This document shows positions 25,901 to 43,859 of a stretch of DNA of 64,000 nt, piece by piece. The stretch is from Polyodon spathula (lineage: Eukaryota > Chordata > Actinopteri > Acipenseriformes > Polyodontidae). The stretch lies in the NCBI RefSeq assembly GCF_017654505.1, contig NC_054539.1, positions 73,624,413 through 73,688,412 on the forward strand, written 5' to 3'. Position numbers and translations under genes: made by a program. The notes under the pieces were generated by a model. The model was not told the DNA's origin. It saw only the letters and a program-made list of their open reading frames with translations, and searched no databases. The stretch's first letter is position 1. The number at the start of each line of letters is the position of its first letter.

Positions 25901-27142
25901 GATAACTCTGCTGTTCTGTTTTATCTTGTAGTCACCTGGTAGCTGTTGCTCATAAAACTCTACCTGTGAAGGGCAGCTCCTCTGAAGTAGCACAGGTACA
26001 GTAATTACAATCTGGAAGTAACGATGATATAGAGGGGCCGGCCGACCATTTTCTGGAAGTGTAGAAAGTGTGAGCTGGGGGGGGTTTATCAGAAATGATG
26101 CCACTTTTCTAGAGCTTGAAATATTCACGTGCCTTCCTAAAATAGTACTACAGCCACTTGAGAGGTCACCCCATGATATTTTACTTGTTTGAGAAAAAGG
26201 ATCCTGCTAACACAAGTTTATTTCACACGGAGCACAGGGAAGTAATGAATTTAAACAGTAATGGGGAGTCAACAAGCTTTTTCTTTTTCTTTGTACATCA
26301 TGGAGATAATGTGCATGGCAAATAGTTTACAGTATCAGTGGCCATTAAATGAAAATACTAAGCTTGCTGTATTTGATAAACATTGTTGATAGTCCCCAAA
26401 TTGTATGGTGGTTTATGGGATTTAAAACTAGTTTCTATAGCAACAAGGGCAGGAAGGAAATATGTTTCTTAAAGCTTATCAAACCGTCTTTCACCCTCTC
26501 AATAAATTGAACCATAAAATCATTGTCATTAAGTCATTGGTTAATCATCTGTAAGTACCCAGTACAAGAAGTCTCACAACCAAGAAGGCAGCACTCCTCT
26601 TACTCTGCTGCTGCCCCCGCCTCACTCATTGCCATGTCCCACGCACACAGTAGAAATGATCAGTTAACTGGGGTCAATGCTAAAGGCGGATCAGCTGATC
26701 CCAAACTTCATTCCCTGTGTTATTGTAGTGTAGTTTATCTGCACATTGTACCATACTAGCCAGTACTCGCTATAGTCCAGAAGCAAGGACTCCATTCAGT
26801 TGCAATTAATTAGATGCAATTAACCAATAGGGTTTTATATATAGGTGCCTTGTGGTTTTGTAAGGCTCTGTTGATCAAGTACAAGGTACAGTATTTGAAT
26901 CATGTTTAAAATAAGGAGGTTGTGTTCTCCTTTTCAAACTAATGCTCTAGTGTATTTGATGTGCTTTGTGTCCCAGTCTTCAGATCTACCTGCTCCAGCA
27001 CTGTACACCCCTCCCCCTTTGCAGGTCAGTAACACCAGTGTTTATTGTTCTACAGGCGAGACTGCAGCTGTTCAAGGCTACCTGTGGTGTTCTGGCCAAT
27101 GGTATGAGACTCCTTGGCATTACACCGGTTGAGAAGATGTGA
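3695..27142 (+). CDS. rars2: Mitochondrial arginyl-tRNA synthetase, complete, 20 exons
   Basis: This class Ia synthetase charges mitochondrial tRNA-Arg in the matrix. Coding exons: 3695-3730, 4327-4400, 4905-5007, 5438-5521, 6143-6240, 7439-7494, 8116-8199, 9158-9234, 9766-9924, 11698-11804, 12081-12176, 12310-12370, 12463-12539, 12860-12984, 13900-13967, 17940-18049, 19805-19906, 23046-23120, 25932-25995, 27056-27142. They sum to 1,743 nt, or 580 codons plus stop (human protein 578 aa), and all phases agree. The N-terminus [12 protein letters not shown] is arginine-rich, as expected for a mitochondrial presequence. The HIGH motif appears as HVGH (residues 141-144), followed by LRSTIIGN. The KMSKS-equivalent loop is MKTRRGD (383-389). 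The C-terminus ends [10 protein letters not shown]. The intron after exon 11 appears to use a GC donor (AG|GCGAGT). The gene looks intact. Confidence 0.97.
5688..5736. repeat. (TA)n(TG)n microsatellite
   Basis: A run of TA dinucleotides passes into TG dinucleotides inside RARS2 intron 4. Confidence 0.95.
6308..6842. repeat. 32-bp minisatellite in RARS2 intron 5
   Basis: About 16 tandem copies of a roughly 32-bp unit containing CAGAGCAGACACACACAATG are visible, with small variants (ATCACAGAG, GTCACAGAG, GCCCCAGAG) and at least one short copy near 6,695. The repetitive minus-strand open frame across it is an artefact of the period. Confidence 0.95.
9966..10365. repeat. ~78-bp minisatellite directly after RARS2 exon 9
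   Basis: Five to six copies of a roughly 78-bp unit begin near GGTAAAAGCACAGC and carry ATGGTGTGCAGGGTGAGTC; the last copy is truncated. The array starts about 40 bp beyond the exon 9 donor. Each unit contains donor-like GGTGAGTC and GGTAAAAG strings, so potential decoy splice donors are arrayed here. Confidence 0.9.
10366..11440. other. RARS2 intron 9, nothing recognised
   Basis: No exon or repeat family that I recognise lies between the two minisatellites of this intron. Confidence 0.4.
11458..11572. repeat. ~36-bp tandem repeat, about 3 copies
   Basis: The unit TATTTAAACAGCGACGGCAT plus TTAGATCTGCACTG recurs with minor variation just upstream of RARS2 exon 10. Confidence 0.85.
14560..15175 (-). 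mobile_element. Non-LTR retrotransposon (LINE) fragment, 3' half of the RT domain
   Basis: The minus strand encodes, across several frameshifts, pieces typical of LINE reverse transcriptase: VRQGC, LYIND-like residues, DTNINFML followed by a degraded Y/F-x-DD box (HADN), and downstream [20 protein letters not shown] with LLYGSD-like residues. Stops and frameshifts show it is dead. It is colinear with the fragment at 16,036-16,585; together they are one LINE split by the tandem array between them. The LINE clade is not assigned. Confidence 0.75.
15176..16035. repeat. ~38-bp minisatellite inside a LINE RT domain
   Basis: About 22-23 tandem copies of a 37-38-bp unit containing AATACTGGAGTACATCCCCT are present. 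A TTGATC/CTCGATC variant and a CCC/CC(A)A length variant are shuffled among copies. On the minus strand the unit reads residues resembling [10 protein letters not shown], which is the LINE peptide expected at this position, so the array seems to be an expansion of LINE coding sequence. Confidence 0.95.
16036..16585 (-). mobile_element. LINE fragment, 5' half of the RT domain
   Basis: The minus strand reads residues typical of the start of a LINE reverse transcriptase, including [20 protein letters not shown] and [19 protein letters not shown], interrupted by stops. This segment precedes the tandem array and the 14.6-15.2 kb fragment in coding order. Confidence 0.75.
16594..16765. repeat. 33-bp minisatellite, interrupted by a Tc1 element
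   Basis: About five copies of a 33-bp unit containing CTGCCCTGCCACATATCTGC are present. The array resumes at 17,802 (CGTGCTGGGCTCTTCTGC) on the far side of the transposon. Confidence 0.9.
16766..17799 (+). mobile_element. Tc1-like transposon, internally deleted
   Basis: Terminal inverted repeats CAGTACCAGTCAAAAGTTTG and the complementary CAAAGTTTTGACTGGTACTG bound a 1,034-bp element flanked by TA. The N-terminal DNA-binding part of a Tc1 transposase ([20 protein letters not shown]) is joined after a deletion to the C-terminal part ([32 protein letters not shown]) in another frame. Most of the DDE core is missing, so the copy cannot encode transposase. The flanking minisatellite reads through if the element and one TA are removed. 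Confidence 0.93.
18497..19306. mobile_element. Non-autonomous DNA transposon with degraded TIRs
   Basis: The left end AGCTATGGCCAAATGTTTGT and the right end, whose complement reads AGCTCTGGCCAAAAGTTTAG, form an imperfect inverted repeat ending at a TA. The interior has no transposase coding that I can see, but includes a (TG)n and a (CA)n tract. This matches the layout of a Tc1/mariner-derived MITE. Confidence 0.6.
19983..21200 (+). mobile_element. Tc1-like element carrying a large palindrome
   Basis: The inverted end motif TTTCTCGAAAACAAATA occurs near 19,995 and in inverse near 21,130-21,150, and the right terminus reads TTTTGACTACAACTGT. Plus-strand sequence around 20,320-20,530 encodes a Tc1 transposase HTH region ([27 protein letters not shown]) with stops. 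The remaining transposase is absent; a roughly 580-bp palindrome takes its place. The outer left TIR is not recognisable. Confidence 0.75.
20549..21128. repeat. ~285-bp-arm near-perfect palindrome
   Basis: The left arm (about 20,549-20,835) and right arm (about 20,845-21,128) are inverse complements with only scattered mismatches, around a roughly 10-bp centre near TACAGTATAAT. Outer arms read CACTATGTAA and its inverse complement; inner arms read GAGTAGTTTTTCGAGATTT and its inverse. A related copy lacking most of one arm lies at 32,383-32,712. Confidence 0.95.
21240..22835 (-). mobile_element. Full-length but inactive Tc1-like transposon
   Basis: A 1,596-bp element bounded by CAGTGCCTTGCAAAAGTATT and its inverse complement, with inverted homology extending about 200 bp inward at each end. 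The minus strand carries a Tc1 transposase in at least three frames. One is an HTH part (22,407-22,021) with [21 protein letters not shown] middle part (22,009-21,824) has [20 protein letters not shown]-terminal part (21,715-21,458) has [15 protein letters not shown]. Frameshifts and stops separate them, so it is a pseudogene. A TG tract abuts its left end and a TG/TA tract its right end. Confidence 0.93.
22836..22904. repeat. (TG)n(TA)n microsatellite
   Basis: Pure TG followed by TA dinucleotides directly abut the Tc1 right end, in RARS2 intron 17. Confidence 0.97.
23195..24600. mobile_element. Possible non-autonomous DNA element with GAGTC-rich ends
   Basis: Both ends of this interval are rich in GAGTCCGAGTC-like words (about 23,215-23,310 and 24,450-24,540) in partly inverse arrangement, and both are flanked by GATA/TATC tetranucleotide tracts. 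The interior has no coding sequence that I recognise. The termini are not exact, so boundaries and class are tentative. Confidence 0.35.
24848..25811 (+). mobile_element. Tc1-like transposon, internally deleted
   Basis: The element starts CAGTGGTTTGCAGAAGTATT and ends with its inverse complement, flanked by TA. Plus-strand remnants of a Tc1 transposase are visible near 25,280-25,480 ([40 protein letters not shown]), with stops and a missing C-terminal part. A CA tract abuts its left end. Confidence 0.9.
26000..27055. other. RARS2 last intron, nothing recognised
   Basis: No exon or known repeat was identified. The local open frames lack homology. Confidence 0.4.
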
Positions 27143-27478
27143 ACCAGAGATGCCAGCTTCCAGTTCAGTCATTTAAACCTAGTTTTACAAATGCCTTTAT
27201 GAATAATACTAAATTAAAGTTTATCTACAATTGTGCCATATTGTCCTTAATTTTCCCAATCCTGTTTGGGGACGGGGAGGTAATGAGGGGAGCAGATCCA
27301 AGCTCAGGTGAGAGGAGACAAGCATTCGTCTTTAATTTGCTCACGCCAACAGTATTCAGTATGCCGGCTCTTTCTGTATAGAGCAAATAGTACTGGGACA
27401 AACGCAGGATTTTCACGTTCGGATATTAGCTCATAATTTAAATATTTGTTCAGCTATTAGTTTGTTTCTCAAAAAGTA

Positions 27479-27484
27479 ATAAAA
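27479..27484 (+). terminator. Candidate RARS2 polyadenylation signal
   Basis: AATAAA lies 337 bp past the stop codon. No other canonical hexamer was noticed closer to the stop. Cleavage site use is not shown. Confidence 0.45.
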
Positions 27485-27759
27485 GCCATTGTATTGCTCT
27501 TTACATAGGCTAAGACGACACAGCAGCAGGGGCAGGGGGTGTGTGCCTTTCTTTTACAGCAAGACCTTACAATATGTAATACGTTCAAAAAATATCCCAG
27601 GAGTAAAATAATAAGTTATGTAGGACTTTACCCCAGTGAATTAACTACAAAACAAAGAATGCCAGATAGCAGTTCAAATTAACCCTTTGTTTATTCCTGA
27701 AATAGTACATAAAATGCATTGTCAACTTCATTTTTTCCATTCCTTACCATTGCCGTTTC

Positions 27760-28713
27760 TTCGCAGTAAGCAGTGGCCATCGACACATTGGCTTGATTCA
27801 TGCCAAAGCTGCCCGATTCCAGCCTTGCTGCAGCCCCCCCAGATCATCACCGATCCTCCACCACATTTCACAGTGGGTGCGAGACACCGTGGCTTGTAGA
27901 CCTCTCCAGGTCTCCATCTAACCATTAGACGACAAGGTGTTGGGCAAAGCTGAAAATTGGACTCATCTGGGGGTGCTTCAGCAAGGCTGGAATCAGGCAG
28001 ATTTGTCTTTGTGAAGGACGCATGAATCAAGCAAAGTACAAGGTTGTTCTGTTAGAAAACTTGCTTCCTTCTGCTCTGACAATGTTCCCCAACTCTGAGG
28101 ATTGGTTTTTCCAGCAGGACAATGCTCCATGCCACACAGCCTGGTCAATCAAGGTGTGGATGGAGGACCACCAGATCAAGACCCTGTCATGGCCAGCCCA
28201 ATCTCCAGACCTGAACCCCATTGAAAACCTCTGGAATGTGATCAAGAGGAAGATGGATGGTCACAAGCCATCAAACAAAGCCGAGCTGCTTGAATTTTTG
28301 CGCCAGGAGTGGCAAAGTTACCCAACATCAATGTGAAAGACTGGTGGAGAGCATGCCAAGACGCATGAAAGCTGTGCTTGAAAATCAGGGTTATTCCACC
28401 AAATATTGATTTCTGAACTCTTCCTAAGTTAAAACATTAGTATTGTGTTGTTTAAAAATGAATCTAAACTTATTTTCTTTGCATTATTCGAGGTCTGACA
28501 ACACTGCATCTTTTTTGTTATTTTGACCCGTTGTCATTTTCTGCAAATAAATGCTCTAAATGACAATATTTTTATTTGGAATTTGGGAGAAATGTTGGCA
28601 GTAGTTTATAGAATAAAACAAAAATGTTCATTTTACCCAAACACATACCTATAAATAGTAAAACCAGAGAAACTGATATTTTTGCAGTGGTCTCTCAATT
28701 TTTTCCAAAGCTG
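27760..28713 (+). mobile_element. Tc1-like transposon with an inverted internal segment
   Basis: Plus strand 28,022-28,390 encodes the C-terminal half of a Tc1 transposase ([32 protein letters not shown]). The upstream piece with VKCGGGSVMIWG and SKAGIGQ reads on the minus strand at about 27,760-27,990, so it is inverted relative to the rest. A stretch of the same sequence (CAGCAAGGCTGGAATC, ATGAATCAAGC) occurs in both orientations. The right terminus TCAATTTTTTCCAAAGCTG resembles a common fish Tc1 end. The left terminus is missing. Confidence 0.8.
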
Positions 28714-28760
28714 TGTGTGTGTGTGTGTGTATATATATGTATATGTATGTATGTATGTAG

Positions 28761-28792
<32 letters not shown>

Positions 28793-28798
28793 TGTATG

Positions 28799-28854
<56 letters not shown>

Positions 28855-28875
28855 AAGAGAGAGAGAGAGAGAGAT
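28711..28875. repeat. Compound (TG)n(TATG)n(TA)n(GA)n microsatellite
   Basis: TG, TATG, TA and GA tracts follow in order, starting at the Tc1 right end. The open frames across it are artefacts. Confidence 0.97.
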
Positions 28876-30243
28876 TTATCTATCTCGCCACACAAAGCTC
28901 TTTCATTTTCCATTTATTGAAACTTGCACAAATTCTGGTGAGATGATAAATAAGTGCAAGGTATTTTTGTCATTTTAGCAAAGAACAACATCTGATTTTT
29001 GTATACACGTAAAAAAATATTCGTTCTAATATCTGTCCAGGCACTAAGAGCAAATGAACAGATTTTCATACACCGATTTTGCACAATGAAATTTCGGCGC
29101 TTGTTTGGAGGGGAACACATTTATTTTAAACCACGTCATCAAGCTTGCTTCTGGGATAAAGGAAAGCATGCTCTATTTACAAAGCTTTAACTGTTAACAG
29201 TTTTAGAGGAAATAAGTTGAAGCTTTGTAAATAGTACCTTATTTAATTTTTCATAAATTACAATTTGAGGTTTTACAAAGCAATCCATAAAAATAAAAAT
29301 AACCAAACTCTCAAATGTGTGCGAAACAGAAGATGAACTGTAAACACAAGCCCTGGCCTTGTTCCATGGAGGAGAGGACCGGGCAGTATTTCTTCGCTCC
29401 ATATCTTGACACATCCAGTTTTTCTTCTCTGCACAGTTTGTATCATTACCAAGCTGGTGTTTTGTAGTTTAAAACCATTTCAAATTAAATTTGAATCATT
29501 TTGATTCAGTAAGCAGTTCTTTTCCAACTTGCTTGTCTGTAATTGTGACACCATTTATTGGGGGTTGCCACATATTAACAGCCAATGAATGATAATACAC
29601 ACATTCCAGAATAATGCAGAGTACACTACTCACACTGTGTCAATCACACCCGTGGGTTTGTCTTAATACTTTCATGCAACGTTTTAAAGCAAAACATATA
29701 AAAAAATTAATACGTAAACACACAATCATTTTTTTATATTAATTTCCACATGAAACCATTAGTGAATACATTTTTTTTTTTTTATTACAAAACAAAACGC
29801 ATTCTCTGTAGTGTTTGTGTTTTTAATCTTACCTGTCTAGAGGAAACAGGTTGCATGTGGGTGTGAGTTTTTAAAATGCTCTTACATGCTTCTCCCTTCT
29901 GGCAAGGGTATCAGGTATTACTTTTAGTCTAGTCAGAAATGGGATGTTTAAAAGAGATTTAAACTCACAGACCTTTCACATATCTGATCTTTTCACCTTC
30001 ATATTAAAAAAAATATTAAAATAAAAATCATAATAATTCTTGACATATTATGGCAACCACCATTATGTCCCCAACACAGGAAACCTTTTCAGCCTTTATC
30101 CAGAGAACAAGTCTAGTGATTTTGTTGAAGACCACTGCTCTGCTATGTCCTCTGCAGTTTGTAAAGAGAAAACTATTCCTGCTAGAGACTCCCGAGTGTC
30201 CGAATCATGTATCCATCCCACTCCCTCAGCACTCCAAAGGAGC
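28876..30243. other. RARS2/SLC35A1 intergenic and SLC35A1 3' UTR region
   Basis: The two genes converge here. TTTATT at 29,546-29,551 is AATAAA on the minus strand, a candidate SLC35A1 polyadenylation signal about 700 bp past its stop. A 19-bp-arm inverted repeat (CTATTTACAAAGCTT and its inverse) occurs at about 29,172-29,236. Otherwise I see nothing. Confidence 0.4.
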
Positions 30244-39005
<8,762 letters not shown>

Positions 39006-39330
39006 GGTTGTGTGTGTTTTATATCACGTCTTTTAGAATAATACTAAGCAGCAAAGAGATCTTCAGTGACACCTGTGCAATACTTGCATTTCGACTAGTT
39101 TTCCCAATGTGGCAAACGCCAGCAGACCACTGGCAACACGAATCATTTCACCCTCCTCACCCCTCCTGCAGCACCCCGACACTAACACTCTTCCGCCTCG
39201 GCATACCCCAACACCAGGTCTGAGACGACCCGGCATGCTTTGCTCCCAGCAGAAGCGTCGTTCTAAAGCTGTGTCTTGATGCGGTGTCTCCCTCTTTTGG
39301 CAGGAACAGTCGCTCGTATTAGCTCTTGTG
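39006..39330 (-). promoter_or_regulatory. SLC35A1 5' UTR/promoter region
   Basis: This GC-richer interval lies directly upstream of the SLC35A1 start codon and stands out from the AT-rich flanks. No TATA box is obvious on the minus strand. The transcription start site is not determinable. Confidence 0.45.
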
Positions 39331-39427
39331 TGCAAGTGTGGGTTTTTATTGTTATTTTTTTTATTTTTTATTAATCACTTTATTATTGTGACCAATTTTT
39401 ATATTTATTTTCTGCACCAAAAGATAA

Positions 39428-39496
39428 AAAATATATATATATATATATATATATAGGGGGTTACATTTGCGGAATATATATATATATATATATATA
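39428..39496. repeat. (TA)n microsatellite, two tracts
   Basis: Two TA tracts separated by a short unique stretch lie just left of the DIRS element. Confidence 0.95.
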
Positions 39497-39539
39497 GTTA
39501 TTTAAGTTATTTTCCTGTTGAAAGCATTCCAGGCAGGCA

Positions 39540-42500
39540 AGGGACATTATGGACCTCAAAGCCCAGATGGCCCAGGTCCTGGACCTCTTGGCCAAACAGA
39601 CACCTGTGGCTCCAGCCACAGTCTCAGCTCCATTGCAGCCCCATTTTCCGGACACAAGTGATGGCTTCTCGCCCTCAAAAGTTCCCGGCCTTCCCAGACT
39701 TCATGGTGGAGGTACGTTCCTCCTGGGATTGTCCGGCCTCAGGTCCTAGCGTGCTAAAATAGGCCTCATAGCTTGCCTCTCTAGAAGGTTGCAGAAAAGC
39801 TTGGCCTAGCGGAATTCCCCCCAGTATACTCCACCATTGCGGCCCTGGTTAAGGCCCCGCCGGTGAGTGGGTTGGCTAGAGACCCGACATGCCCAAACCC
39901 TCAATGCAAGGTGACAAAAATACATCTCAAAACAGGCATATGCAGCAGAGGCACAAGCAACTCGCCTGTCAAACACAGTGAGCTATGTGGATGGAGCTCT
40001 GCACGAGACCCCGCTCCCTGAGCCGGTAGCCACGGAGCTACGTCTCCTGTGTAGCACGCTGCTGCAGATCTGCAGTCTTCAAGGGCAAGCTCTTGGCCAT
40101 AGCCTGGCTCGCTTGATTGTGGCTAAGTGTGCCTATATCCCCAGAACATACCTTTGGGTTAGTCGTGGAGAAGATCTTACAGAGATCCCACCGCGAACAT
40201 GAGGCGTCCCGGCAGGTGGCTGAATTGCTCTCTCCCCATGCTTCCGCATGGGGCAGGTCGAAACACTGGCGAGCTCCTCAGATGTGGATTGTCAGTAGGA
40301 CAGTTCCAGTCCCCACGGCTCCATTGGGTGACCTACAGGTCACACCAGCAGCAAACAACCAGGCCCACCCGGCAGGCAGAGGGAACACGGGACGTGACCA
40401 GCCCACACACCAGCATCCCAGGAGGCATTTCCAGGGCCAGCGCCCTAAACAGCCACTCCAAACTGCCCCGCTGCAGCCTCAGCAGCCCGAGCAGGGCTCC
40501 TTAAGGCTGGAGGCCTCAGACCCCCTTTTTGGCAAAAGTATTGGCGCGCTTGCACCTCAGACACCTGGGTGCTCGCCATCGTGCAAAACGGTTGCAAGCT
40601 TCAGTTCCGCTTGGGACCATCCTTTTGAAGTATCACAAAATCTTTCATGACAGACCCTCTGCAGGCCTCGGTACTTCAGAAGGAAGTGGCCGCCTTGCTG
40701 TGCAAGTGAGCCATTCATCTCATGGACCCCACCTCCCATGGAGAGGGGTACTACTCTAGGTATTTTCTGGTACCCAAAGAAGATGGCAACTTTCTCCCCA
40801 TCCTAGACCTGAGGCTGATCAATGGGCTGTTAAAAGAAAGGAGGTCCCAGATGATGACTCACCATCACATTCTCCAGTCCAATCAGTCTCGACGACTAGT
40901 TGATCTGTTCCCAGTTGGGAGAGGGAGCAGTGGCCCACACGGCTGTTGTGACAGAGCATCTGGCAAAGCTGGGCCTCACCATCAATGATGCAAAGAGTCG
41001 GCTTACACGAGCGCAGTGCACGACGTACTTAAGGCTCCGACTGGACTCCAGTATGATGCACACATACCCGTCGGATGACAGTTGCAGCTATCCAGGGTTG
41101 CCTCTACCAGTTCCAACAGGGATCGCAGGCCATCCTCCTATTGTGCCAAAAAGTACGGGTCTGATGGCCTCAGCCATATCAGCCATTCAGCTGGGTCTGC
41201 TTTGCATGCACCCGCTACAAGCGTGGCTCAATGCGTTCCACCTCAACACCAAACACGACAAACACCATCGGCTGACTGTGTCTCACGCATGCTTGGCAGC
41301 CCTACGCTGGTAGAGGATGATGACCTTTCACCTGCGCGAGGGTGTGCGAATAGGAGTATTGCTAAACCACCAATGGGTGACAACAGACGCCTCCAACTTG
41401 GGCTGGGGGATGGTCTGGGAAGGCAGAGGAGTATTCGGATCCTGGCCACACTGCTGGACATCCCTGCGCATGTGAAGTTGCATGCAGTCTCCCTTGCTCT
41501 CCACCACTTCCTCCCAGTGCTGAGGGTTACACATATGTTGATCTGGACGGACAACACGACAGTGGTGGTGTATGTAAACCACCTGGTTGCATCGCATGGC
41601 CTTCAGGCTATTAACATGGGCTCAGAGGAACTTGCTGTCCCTATGGGCGAAGCACATTCCCAGAGTGGTGAACTGGGCAGCGAACCTCTCCAGGAAGGGT
41701 CTGCATCCGTCAGAGTGGCGACTCCACCCTCAGGTAGTGGAGCGTATTTGGGAACGGTTCGGGAAGACGCAGGTCGATCTCTTTGCCTCGGCAGAGATGA
41801 CGCACTGCCCCCTGTGGTACTCCCTCCACTGTTTAGGCGGTCCACTCAGCGTGAACACCCTAGCACACAAATGGCCCAAAGCATTTTTATATGTTTTCCC
41901 GCCTATACCGCTGCTCCCAGCCTTTCTCGAAAAGGTCCAGTTAGAAGAATCGTCATTTCTCCTAGTGGCTCCCCAGTAGCCCAGGAGATTCTGGTTTTTG
42001 ACCCTGTGCCAGCTGTTACACGGCCAGCCCTGGGAGATCCCACTCTGCATGGATCACCTCAGTCAGACGAGAGGCACTCTTTGGCACCCACAACCGGGCA
42101 GGTTCCGACTATGGGTCTGGCCCCTGAAAGAGACCTCTGGTTAGCTCTAGGGCTATCAGATGTGGTTCTGGGTACATTGCAGTGTGCTAGGGAAGACTCC
42201 ACTAGGTCTTTGTACACCTATAAGTGCAGGTATTTCCAAGCTAGGTGTCTGGCTAGAAGCCATGACCCAATATCTTGCCCAATGCCAGTCATCTTACAGT
42301 TTCTGTAAGAACTGCTTGATGCAGGAAGGTCACCTTTCACATTGAAGGTGTATTTAGTGGCTATCTCGGCATGCGATTCGGTGTCTCCAGGTGACCATTT
42401 CTTTGCTACCTGATTTCTTAGACGCTCTGAGATTATGTCCTTGCAGGAGGACTGTTCTCCCCGAATGGAGCTTTAATATTGTATTGGAAGCTCTCACGAA

Positions 42501-43450
42501 GGTCCCGTTTGAGCCCATACACTCCACAGAGTTGAAGTACCTGTCTATGAAGGCAGCCTTCTTTGTGGCTATCACCTCCGCTAAGCATGTCAGTGAGAGA
42601 AAGGTGCTGTCTGTGCACAGCTCCTGCATGTGTATTTGGGAGGATGGCAGGAGGGTGTCTCTGCACACCAACCCTGCTTTCCTCCCCAAGGTGATCACAG
42701 CCTTCCACATTAATCAGTCTGTGGAACTGGAGTCCTTCCATCCACCAGCATTTGCTTCAACGGAGGATGAGAGATTGAATTTCCTCTGCCCAGTGCGGGC
42801 ATTGAGATGCTATGTGGATAGGACAAGAGCTCTGCGTCAGTCTGACCAGCTCTTTGTCTGTCAATGGACATGGACCCTAATACAGCCCCTCTCAAAGCAG
42901 CGTCTGTCACACTGGATTGTGCACATAGTCTTCACTGCGTATGATGGTGTGGCTTGCCCCCTCCTGGCAGGGTAGCCACACACTGCACTAGAAGGTTGGC
43001 TACATCTTGGTCCCTATTCGATGTCTGATATTTGTATTACGGCTGGCTGGGCTACGCCGCATACTTTCTCCAGGTTCTACCATCTTAATATGGTAGATCC
43101 TGCTCTGCCTTTATTAGGCACAAGGGTTCTTGAGGGTGTAAGCTCACACTGCTACATTGGGTTATTCAGTTCTGATGCATCTCTTATATGCTGCCGTTCC
43201 TTCTCCTTTGTGTTTGTCCTGTCTATCATTTCATCACCTATCCACCTGGGAGAGGACATCATCCCAAGAAACAGAGGGAGGATACTGTTAGATGTGAGAG
43301 ACCCTGATCCTTCAGAATGATGTGGCTTGGATGTGCTGATTGTCCAGTATTGATAAGTAGTCTTTTACTGGGACACCAGACCATGGACAGTGGTGTAAGG
43401 TGGTCTCCCACGTGAAGAGATGGGATTTTAGAACTATATTCATATCTTTC
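39540..43450 (+). mobile_element. DIRS-type retrotransposon, degenerate
   Basis: Plus-strand coding remnants follow the DIRS order. ORF1/gag-like residues start at 39,549 (MDLKAQMAQVLDLLAKQTPV). An RT fragment lies near 40,740-40,900 (SRYFLVPKEDGNFLPILDLR, LINGLLKERRSQMM). A connection region (LAKLGLTINDAKSRLTRAQC) follows at about 40,945. An RNase H-like part with MLIWTDNTTVVVYVNH lies at about 41,530-41,600 and a DIRS post-RNase-H stretch (QVDLFASAEMTHCPLWYS) at about 41,770. A tyrosine recombinase follows from about 42,390 to 43,110 (ELKYLSMKAAFFVAITSAKH, FLCPVRALRCYVDRT, AGWATPHTFSRFYHLNM). The RT palm, including the Y-x-DD box, is missing, and frameshifts are many. Terminal repeats were not resolved, so both boundaries are approximate. 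Confidence 0.88.
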
Positions 43451-43734
43451 CCTCTCGTTTTCTCTCATTTCAAACCCTACTATCTTCACCCTAGGACGGC
43501 TTCCAGAGGGCTTTTCGCTGCAGCGAGACCATTCCGTCCATTTGACATTTCTTCCCCCTGCTTGAGTCGTCATTTTTGTGACGTTATCTTTTATTTTTTA
43601 AATCTTGTTTTTCAACTCCAGTATTTCAACATTATTATTTTTTTTTTAAATTGTAGATGCTTACCTTTGTCCTGCAAATATAGTGGAAACAATAAAAGCT
43701 TCCTTCATAATACTTACTTGAAGTTGTTGGTGTG

Positions 43735-43797
43735 CCTCCTTGCTGAGCATCTGCTGTGCGGAACCCCGGATCACAACCTGTGCAAAGGAATATTAGA
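43735..43797 (-). other. Unrecognised exon-like segment
   Basis: A roughly 60-bp open stretch (VVIRGSAQQMLSKEAHQQLQ) lies between an acceptor (TTTGCACAG) and a donor (GTAAGTATT) on the minus strand. I cannot match it to CFAP206 or another protein, and it may be chance. It is listed because of its splice-site context. Confidence 0.2.
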
Positions 43798-43859
43798 ATG
43801 CTTACATGCTTATAACCTCGGCCCTGTGCAGTAACCTCCCAGTGAGTCCTGGTGCTCAC

